DNA of 64,000 nt from Pantoea agglomerans (GTDB lineage: Bacteria > Pseudomonadota > Gammaproteobacteria > Enterobacterales > Enterobacteriaceae), in contig NZ_CP090207.1 in NCBI RefSeq assembly GCF_021397715.1, forward strand, positions 1,860,001-1,924,000, given 5' to 3'. Below, in pieces: positions 58,267-64,000 of this stretch (its first letter is position 1; the number at the start of each line of letters is the position of its first letter). Under the pieces are notes generated by a model. That model was not told the origin of the DNA. It ran no database searches and was given only the letters and a program-made list of their open reading frames with translations. Position numbers and translations under genes: made by a program.

Positions 58267-59592
58267 ATGCGTAAAATATTCAGTACGTTTCTGCCGTTGT
58301 ACACCACCACGCTGCTGATGCTGCTGGGGTCGGGCCTGTTAACCACCTATGTTTCACTCCGGCTCGCCAGTGAGCAGGTCAATGGCGCGCTGATCGGTGC
58401 GATTATCGCCGCTAACTACATCGGGCTGGTGATTGGTGGCAAAGTCGGGCACAACCTGATCGCCCGCGTCGGTCATATTCGCGCTTACGTTGCCTGTGCC
58501 GGGATTATTACCGCCTCGGTCATTGGTCACGGGCTGACTGATTTTATTCCGCTGTGGGTCTTCCTGCGCCTGATTATCGGGCTGTGCATGATGTGTCAGT
58601 ACATGGTGCTGGAGAGCTGGCTCAACGATCAGGCGGAATCGTCGCAGCGCGGCGTGATTTTTGGTTTTTACATGGTCGCTACCTATCTCGGTCTGAGCGG
58701 CGGGCAGGTGATCCTCAGCCTGCAAAGCGGCTTTGACGTCAGCACGCTGCTGATTGTGGCGCTCTGTTTTGCTCTCTGTCTGGTGCCGATTGCGCTCACC
58801 ACCCGTACCCATGTTCAGCCAATGTCGCCCGCGCCGATGGAGCTCGGCTACTTCATTCGCACCATTCCTAAACTGCTCGGGACCACGCTGGTGACCGGCA
58901 TGGTCATCGGCGCTTTTTATGGTCTGGCGCCGGTTTACGGCAGCAGTAAAGGTTTTACCACCAGCCAGACCGGCTACTTTATGAGCCTGACTATCTTTGC
59001 CGGGCTGGTGTCGCAGTTTCCGCTCAGCTGGCTGTCGGATCGTTATGACCGTCAGCGGCTGCTGTTCTGCATGGCTATCCTGTTTGCCGTGGCCTGCGTG
59101 CCGCTGGTACTGTTGCCGCATCTGACCTTTAACTGGATGATCGGCATCGCCTTTGTCGCCAGTATGATGCAGTTTTCGCTCTATCCGTTGCAGGTGGCGC
59201 TGGCGAACGATCAGGTCGCTGCTGAACGGCGGGTCTCGTTAACCGCCTGTCTGCTGATGGCGTTTGGCATTGGTGCCAGTATTGGCCCGCTGGTGATCGG
59301 GGCGCTGATACAGCCATTTGGCAGCAATATGCTCTACCTGTTCTTTAGCCTGTGCGCGCTGGTGATTGCCGGACTGAGTTATGTCAAAGCCCCAGGACCG
59401 CTGCCCACTACTGAAGTGCCATTGCCGCATGTGGTGATGCCGGATAGCCTCGCCACCTCACCGCTGGGTGCGGCGTTGATCCCCACGCTGGAAGAGGAGG
59501 TGATCCAGGCATCAATGGGCAACAGCGAGCCTGAGCCGGACGAAGAGCAGGAAGAGGGGGAAGATCAGCGCGAAGATGCGCCGTTAAAATAA
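58267..59592 (+). CDS. MFS transporter, YcaD-like
   Basis: A protein of 441 residues with twelve helices (FLPLYTTTLLMLLGSGLLTT first). YMVLESWLNDQAESSQRGVI and Arg-Val-Gly-His-Ile-Arg-Ala resemble the YcaD and YfkF branch of the major facilitator superfamily. The C-terminal about 65 residues form a long cytoplasmic tail, strongly acidic at its end (Glu-Pro-Asp-Glu-Glu-Gln-Glu-Glu-Gly-Glu). The substrate is unknown. A single gene after the betT terminator. Confidence 0.85.
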   Translation: MRKIFSTFLPLYTTTLLMLLGSGLLTTYVSLRLASEQVNGALIGAIIAANYIGLVIGGKVGHNLIARVGHIRAYVACAGIITASVIGHGLTDFIPLWVFLRLIIGLCMMCQYMVLESWLNDQAESSQRGVIFGFYMVATYLGLSGGQVILSLQSGFDVSTLLIVALCFALCLVPIALTTRTHVQPMSPAPMELGYFIRTIPKLLGTTLVTGMVIGAFYGLAPVYGSSKGFTTSQTGYFMSLTIFAGLVSQFPLSWLSDRYDRQRLLFCMAILFAVACVPLVLLPHLTFNWMIGIAFVASMMQFSLYPLQVALANDQVAAERRVSLTACLLMAFGIGASIGPLVIGALIQPFGSNMLYLFFSLCALVIAGLSYVKAPGPLPTTEVPLPHVVMPDSLATSPLGAALIPTLEEEVIQASMGNSEPEPDEEQEEGEDQREDAPLK

Positions 59593-59726
59593 CCACAGTC
59601 GGGGCGTGGCGGCACCGGTCGCCGCCAGCGCTCCCGATAAGTTCCAGTGATTGCTCAGATGAGAGGCTCGACAATCGCGCCTCGCCAGGCGAAGCTGGTG
59701 AACTCGTCTTCGTCTGGATAAACACC

Positions 59727-59942
59727 ATGCTGGAACTTCGCCCCAACTGTGAACGCTGTGACACCGATTTGCCGCCAGCCTCGACCGAGGCGCGCATCTG
59801 CTCGTTTGAATGCACCTTTTGCGCAGCGTGCGCCGAACAGTCACTGAACCATCTCTGCCCCAACTGTGGCGGTGAACTGGTGCGGCGGCCGATTCGTCCG
59901 GCAGAAAAGCTGGTAAAATTTCCGGCTAAAACCCGCGCCTGA
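59727..59942 (+). CDS. DUF1272 zinc-ribbon protein
   Basis: A protein of 71 residues. Cys pairs in Leu-Arg-Pro-Asn-Cys-Glu-Arg-Cys-Asp, CSFECTFCAACAEQSL and Leu-Cys-Pro-Asn-Cys-Gly-Gly-Glu-Leu are the DUF1272 pattern and should bind two zinc ions. Function unknown. The ribosome site upstream is weak. Confidence 0.82.
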   Translation: MLELRPNCERCDTDLPPASTEARICSFECTFCAACAEQSLNHLCPNCGGELVRRPIRPAEKLVKFPAKTRA

Positions 59943-60178
59943 GCCGTTTCTGGCCCAAATGACACGGGTTATTTTCTGTACAGAATAGTCTTAAGGCGGC
60001 GATATCGCTATGATGCAGGTCGTCCCTGACAGAGCTACCACCTTTACTGAGTGCCGGAGATAAGCGCCGGAAGGGACAATCCTTTTCTGGCGCCTGACTG
60101 GCTCTCTGTTGCCGCGCAGCCCATCGCCCCGATCTATACTTCAGCTATCGTCCTTAATCCTCCGCTGAAGGTCACACT

Positions 60179-60826
60179 ATGCACTATCACTATCTCAACG
60201 GTGAAAACTGGGACAGGATCTGGATTGTCGGCGATCTGCACGGCTGTCGTCGCGAACTTGATGCGCTGTTATTGCGTCATCAGTTCAATCCGCAACAGGA
60301 TTTACTGCTGTGTACCGGTGATTTAATCGATCGGGGTGAAGAGAGCGCGGGTTGTCTGGCACTGCTTGGCGAACCCTGGTTTCGCTGTGTGCGCGGTAAC
60401 CATGAGGAGATGGCGCTGTCGGCGTTACAGGGTCACGACGTGGCGCTCTGGCAGATGAACGGCGGTGACTGGTTCTGGCAACTGCGCGGTGCGGCACTGA
60501 TCAGTGCGCGTCACGCTCTGCTGCGCTGTCGTGAACTGCCGCTGATTCTGCATCTGCAGCTTGAGCAGCGCATTATCGTGGTGGCCCATGCCGATTATCC
60601 TTCAGCCCGCTACGGCTGGGAAAAACCGCTTAACTGGCAGGATGTGGTGTGGAGTCGCCGCCGGCTGCAGGCGATAGAATCGGGTCAGCGGGGCGCGATT
60701 GAAGGCGCCGACGCTTTTTACTTCGGACACACGCCCCTCCAGCAGCCGCTGGAGGTGGATAATCTGCATTACATCGATACCGGCGCGGTGTTTGGCAATC
60801 ACCTGACGCTGATTCAGCTGCAGTGA
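60179..60826 (+). CDS. pphA: Serine/threonine protein phosphatase PphA
   Basis: A protein of 215 residues, calcineurin-like metallophosphatase: Gly-Asp-Leu-His-Gly-Cys, Thr-Gly-Asp-Leu-Ile-Asp-Arg-Gly and Val-Arg-Gly-Asn-His-Glu hold the two-metal site, later Val-Ala-His-Ala-Asp-Tyr and Phe-Gly-His-Thr-Pro. In Escherichia coli PphA responds to misfolded protein through CpxRA. There it lies next to sdsR; here 15 kb separate them. It converges on rsmF, with one base between stops. Confidence 0.9.
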   Translation: MHYHYLNGENWDRIWIVGDLHGCRRELDALLLRHQFNPQQDLLLCTGDLIDRGEESAGCLALLGEPWFRCVRGNHEEMALSALQGHDVALWQMNGGDWFWQLRGAALISARHALLRCRELPLILHLQLEQRIIVVAHADYPSARYGWEKPLNWQDVVWSRRRLQAIESGQRGAIEGADAFYFGHTPLQQPLEVDNLHYIDTGAVFGNHLTLIQLQ

Positions 60827-60827
60827 C

Positions 60828-62255
60828 CTAGCGGAACAGACGCCCGTCACGCACCAGTTCGCGCGGATAACTGTTTTTAATCCGGCTCCCGACTTTTTTC
60901 GCCAGCCCCAGCGGTTGCCGCTGCCAGGTGACAATCATCTCATCACGCGTTACCGCCGTTTCCGGATAGATATCGCGGCCGCGATACCACTCCTCAGCTT
61001 CTGCGGCGCTGAGTTCAAACGTTTGTTCCGGTGCGGGTTGGGCCAGCGCGATCACCGCTTCATGTTGCCAGCGATAGCCTTTAGCAAAGGTTTCGGCCAG
61101 TTTCAGGCCAATCCGCGAGAAGCGCACTCTACCCAGCAGCGGTGTCACGGCGGCGGGGAACAGCCAGATCTCTTTATCGCGTTGCCACAGTTCCAGTGAG
61201 TCATCCCATTTGATCGAGACAGCGGCAGCGGCCTGCCGGATTTCGCTTTCCAGCTTGCGGCTGAGGTGGGAGAACGGCAGCTTACCGACTTTGTAAGTCG
61301 GCGCAGGCAGCGGCTCAACCGGGGCAGTTTTGCGCAACCGCGCCACGAAAAAGCCCTCGCTGTCGAACAGCTGCGGAAAGACGTGCAGATAGCCCTCAGG
61401 CGTTGCAGCCTGCGCGGCACCCTCAAACAGCTGATCGAGCGGCATCACCTCGACAGCATCGGGATAGCGCTGTAGCAGCCAGGCGATGACCTGCTGATTC
61501 TCGAGCTGATTGAGCGTACAGGTCGAATAGACCAGCGTCCCGCCGGGCTTCAGCGCGTGAAAGGCGCTGTCGATCAGGTCGCGCTGGGTCGCGGCTATCT
61601 GTGCGGTACTCTCCAGCGTCCAGTTTTTCAGCGCATCAGCATCCTTTCGCACCACGCCTTCGCCAGAGCAGGGCGCGTCGAGCAGTATCGCGTCAAACTG
61701 TTCCGGCAGCGCCGGGCCGAAAACCCGGGCATCAAAGTGGGTCAGGGCGCTGTTGCTGACGCCGCAACGGCTGATATTGGCGTGCAGCACTTTAACCCGG
61801 CTGGCGGAAAACTCATTCGCCAGAATGACGCCCTGGTTATTCATCCGCGCGGCAATCTGGGTGGTTTTCGATCCGGGCGCGGCGGCCATGTCCATCACTG
61901 CCGTGGCCTCAGGCTGTGCATCAAACAGCGCGGTAACCGGCAGCATCGAACTGGCTTCCTGAATATAGAACAGGCCGCTGAGGTGTTCAGCTACGCTGCC
62001 GAGCGGCAGGCTCTCATCTTCACGGCTGATCCAGAATCCTTCGCTGCACCACGGCACCGGCGTCAGTTGCCAGCCATAGGGCGCGGTCTGAGTAAGGAAG
62101 TCGGCCACGCTGATTTTCAGGGTATTGACGCGCAGGCTGCGGCGCAGCGGTTGCTGGCTGATGGCGATAAATTGTTCGAAGCTGGCATCATCAGGCAGGT
62201 TCTGACGCATTAACGCGAGAAAATCAGCGGGGAAAAGCGAAGAGGAGTCTGACAC
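60828..62255 (-). CDS. rsmF: 16S rRNA m5C1407 methyltransferase RsmF
   Basis: About 475 residues. The NOL1/NOP2 core has [19 protein letters not shown] (SAM), [15 protein letters not shown] (general-base Cys) and Tyr-Ser-Thr-Cys-Thr-Leu (nucleophile Cys), and a C-terminal PUA-like RNA domain. It methylates C1407 of 16S rRNA. No ATG stands at the family start; the best candidate is GTG 62255, seven bases after GGAA, with GTG 62261 close by. The frame remains open to 62294. Confidence 0.92.
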   Translation of the reverse strand: MSDSSSLFPADFLALMRQNLPDDASFEQFIAISQQPLRRSLRVNTLKISVADFLTQTAPYGWQLTPVPWCSEGFWISREDESLPLGSVAEHLSGLFYIQEASSMLPVTALFDAQPEATAVMDMAAAPGSKTTQIAARMNNQGVILANEFSASRVKVLHANISRCGVSNSALTHFDARVFGPALPEQFDAILLDAPCSGEGVVRKDADALKNWTLESTAQIAATQRDLIDSAFHALKPGGTLVYSTCTLNQLENQQVIAWLLQRYPDAVEVMPLDQLFEGAAQAATPEGYLHVFPQLFDSEGFFVARLRKTAPVEPLPAPTYKVGKLPFSHLSRKLESEIRQAAAAVSIKWDDSLELWQRDKEIWLFPAAVTPLLGRVRFSRIGLKLAETFAKGYRWQHEAVIALAQPAPEQTFELSAAEAEEWYRGRDIYPETAVTRDEMIVTWQRQPLGLAKKVGSRIKNSYPRELVRDGRLFR

Positions 62256-62337
62256 GGGCACATTCCAGTTAAGGCAAAGGCGGCAGTGTAGCATGGAGAA
62301 AGGAAACGGGCAGCCAGGCTGCCCGTTTCAGGCTAGC

Positions 62338-64000
62338 TTAGCGTGGAGAGGGGATCGCCGTTCCCCAGTTCCGCCACTCTTTCGGCGCTTCATCCTGCAG
62401 CAGGAAGTGTTTATCCGGATTCGCCTGTGGTGCCAGCGGCACGGTTGGCGGTGTGGCAAACTGGATGCCGCCCTGAATAAACTGCTGGAAGGTGCCGGTT
62501 TTCACCACGCCGCCAATCAGACCAAAGTCGAGGTTATAGCCTGACGCCAGCCAGAAGACCGAGTTGTTACGCACCAGATGCTGATATTTCTTACTGATAC
62601 GCAGCGCAATCTGCACCCGGTCAGCCATGTTACCCAGCGAGGTGCCGGTCACGGTACCCACTTCCACCCCACGGAACAGCACCGGCGTTCCCAGCGACAG
62701 CGATCCGGCTTCGGTAGCATCGACGTAGATGTTCAGACCGTTCAGATAGCGCGAATCGGTAATGGTGCTCTCCTGCAGTTCAAAAGTGCGCGCCGCGCGT
62801 CCTTTGCCGGGATCGACGTTGACGTAAGGCTGCAGCAGCGTTTCCAGATGATTCACGCCGGTCGCGGAGATCTCCGGTGACACCACCGAGAAACGGCTGC
62901 CGAGGCGGGCGAAATCATCCACATATTCCGGATAGAGCACCGCTTTCGCCACCACCTGATTTTTATCGCTGCTCAGCGACAGCGACTCCACCTGGCCGAC
63001 ATTAATGCCGAGATAGCGAATCGGCATACCGGCCGACAGCTTGCTGGCATCGAAGGTATGCAGCGTGATCTGGCTACCCACTGCGCGCGCCGCAGTTTCC
63101 GACGGATAGAGGATGCGTTTGTCGCCTTTGGCTGACAGCGCACCGCTCATATTATCGAAGCTGATCGCGCCTTTCAGCGCGCGGTTAAGCGGCGAAGCCT
63201 GTACCGTCAGGCCGCTGCCGTTCAGCTGTACCCGCGCGCCGCCTTCCGCCCAGAAGACGCTTTCGCTGGTCAGCAGCTTGCGGTACTCCGGCTGAATATG
63301 CACCGCAATATCAAACGCATCGGCGCGTGGCGTCACCTTCACAATCTCACCGACCTGATACTTGCGGTAGAGCACGATGGAACCGGCCTGCACGTCGGGC
63401 AGGCTGGTGGCGGTCAGCGTAAGGGTGGTTGACGGTGCGTCACCAATAATCCCTTCTTTGGCTTTTTCCGCATCGGCAAACAGCGGATAGCGGGTTTTCG
63501 GCTGGCCTTTCTGACCGGGCTCAAGGCGAATACCGCCATCAACCCACTCACGGGCGCTGGCTCCCAGCACCTGCATCCCATCCAGTCCGAATTTCACATC
63601 CAGCCGGCTGTTAACGATAAATTTGCTGTCGCCATGCACCAGTTCGCGATTTTCCGGATTGACCGCCACCACGAAGTTGACGCCATTTTCATCCAGCGAG
63701 CGCGACATTACCTGGCCAATCTGCATCCCGTGCAGCATCAGCGGCTGGCCCTGATCGATGCCATAACTTTCCGGCGCGCTGAGTTTTACCGTCAGCACGT
63801 CGGGCCTCTGCAGCAGCGACTCATTCGACGCCAGCACGGTATAGTGCTGCTGCGGCGGGCCTTCGCCCGGCACCAGTTCAAAGGTGTTACCGGTCAGCAG
63901 CGCGCTGAGGCTGGTATCAGTCAGGCTGATTTTCGGGCTACGCATCTCAATGCGGGTGCCGCTGCGCATCAGGCCCACTACGGAAGGATCGATGGTCAGC
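62338..64000 (-). CDS. yebT: MCE-repeat lipid transport protein YebT/LetB (truncated by window edge)
   Basis: The C-terminal 550 or so residues are visible and the frame stays open past 64000, so the start is outside. Repeated MCE modules each carry a block like Leu-Gly-Thr-Pro-Val-Leu-Phe-Arg-Gly-Val-Glu-Val-Gly or Gly-Met-Pro-Ile-Arg-Tyr-Leu-Gly-Ile-Asn-Val-Gly; about five modules can be counted. LetB stacks seven MCE rings into a tunnel across the periplasm for phospholipids. yebS should lie upstream, to the right. rsmF follows as in Escherichia coli. Confidence 0.93.
   Translation of the reverse strand, partial: LTIDPSVVGLMRSGTRIEMRSPKISLTDTSLSALLTGNTFELVPGEGPPQQHYTVLASNESLLQRPDVLTVKLSAPESYGIDQGQPLMLHGMQIGQVMSRSLDENGVNFVVAVNPENRELVHGDSKFIVNSRLDVKFGLDGMQVLGASAREWVDGGIRLEPGQKGQPKTRYPLFADAEKAKEGIIGDAPSTTLTLTATSLPDVQAGSIVLYRKYQVGEIVKVTPRADAFDIAVHIQPEYRKLLTSESVFWAEGGARVQLNGSGLTVQASPLNRALKGAISFDNMSGALSAKGDKRILYPSETAARAVGSQITLHTFDASKLSAGMPIRYLGINVGQVESLSLSSDKNQVVAKAVLYPEYVDDFARLGSRFSVVSPEISATGVNHLETLLQPYVNVDPGKGRAARTFELQESTITDSRYLNGLNIYVDATEAGSLSLGTPVLFRGVEVGTVTGTSLGNMADRVQIALRISKKYQHLVRNNSVFWLASGYNLDFGLIGGVVKTGTFQQFIQGGIQFATPPTVPLAPQANPDKHFLLQDEAPKEWRNWGTAIPSPR

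Overview
This window reads as the chromosome of an enterobacterium of the Erwiniaceae, most likely Pantoea or a close relative. The backbone from about 12.8 kb to the right edge follows the enterobacterial kdgR-aspS neighbourhood (cmoAB, aspS-nudB-yebC-ruvCAB, znuACB, mepM-lpxM, pykA-hexR-zwf-eda-purT, yebE-ptrB-exoX-holE, copCD-yebY-sdsR, pphA-rsmF-yebT). Three lineage hints differ from Escherichia coli: edd is missing between zwf and eda, no yebG or yebF lies next to purT, and a cargo block sits between sdsR and pphA. The genus is an inference from gene order and protein resemblance; no 16S or other marker is present.

Region 1 (1 to about 11.9 kb) is the right part of a prophage. It holds the tail-tip genes (a partial tail protein, DUF1833, an NlpC/P60-like protein, a TipJ/J-like central tip protein) and a beta-helix tailspike. 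Facing these is a three-gene O-antigen glucosylation operon (gtrA, gtrB and a serotype-specific gtr) preceded by a palindrome carrying three GATC sites. Beyond it lie a LexA-boxed gene pair ending in a UmuD'-like protein without the catalytic serine motif, a small lipoprotein and a tyrosine integrase. A second LexA-type box lies just upstream of the integrase. The right attachment site probably falls between 11.83 and 12.8 kb, but it cannot be fixed without the left end.

Region 2 (12.8 to 45.3 kb) is housekeeping backbone: a DUF1090 protein, two adjacent DUF421 membrane proteins, glycerol dehydrogenase, tRNA wobble-uridine modification (cmoAB), aspartyl-tRNA synthetase, Holliday-junction processing (ruvCAB, with a LexA box), zinc uptake (znuABC, with a Zur box), cell-wall and lipid A enzymes (mepM, lpxM), a multidrug exporter (mdfA-like), the pykA-hexR-zwf-eda carbon cluster, purT with a PurR box, oligopeptidase B, exoX-holE, a copper-resistance pair, and the stationary-phase small RNA SdsR.

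Region 3 (45.3 to about 60.1 kb) separates sdsR from pphA. It starts with an AT-rich stretch that carries what I consider the main find: a self-contained promoter - class II microcin-like precursor - two-helix putative immunity protein - terminator unit (46411-47110). It is followed by a decayed reading frame. After that come an alcohol dehydrogenase, two small hypothetical genes, a membrane acyltransferase, the mdtJI spermidine exporter, the choline-to-betaine system (betT facing betIBA, with a BetI operator), an MFS transporter and a DUF1272 protein.

Region 4 (60.2 kb to the end) returns to backbone: the pphA phosphatase, the rsmF rRNA methyltransferase, and the MCE-repeat protein YebT/LetB, which runs off the right edge.
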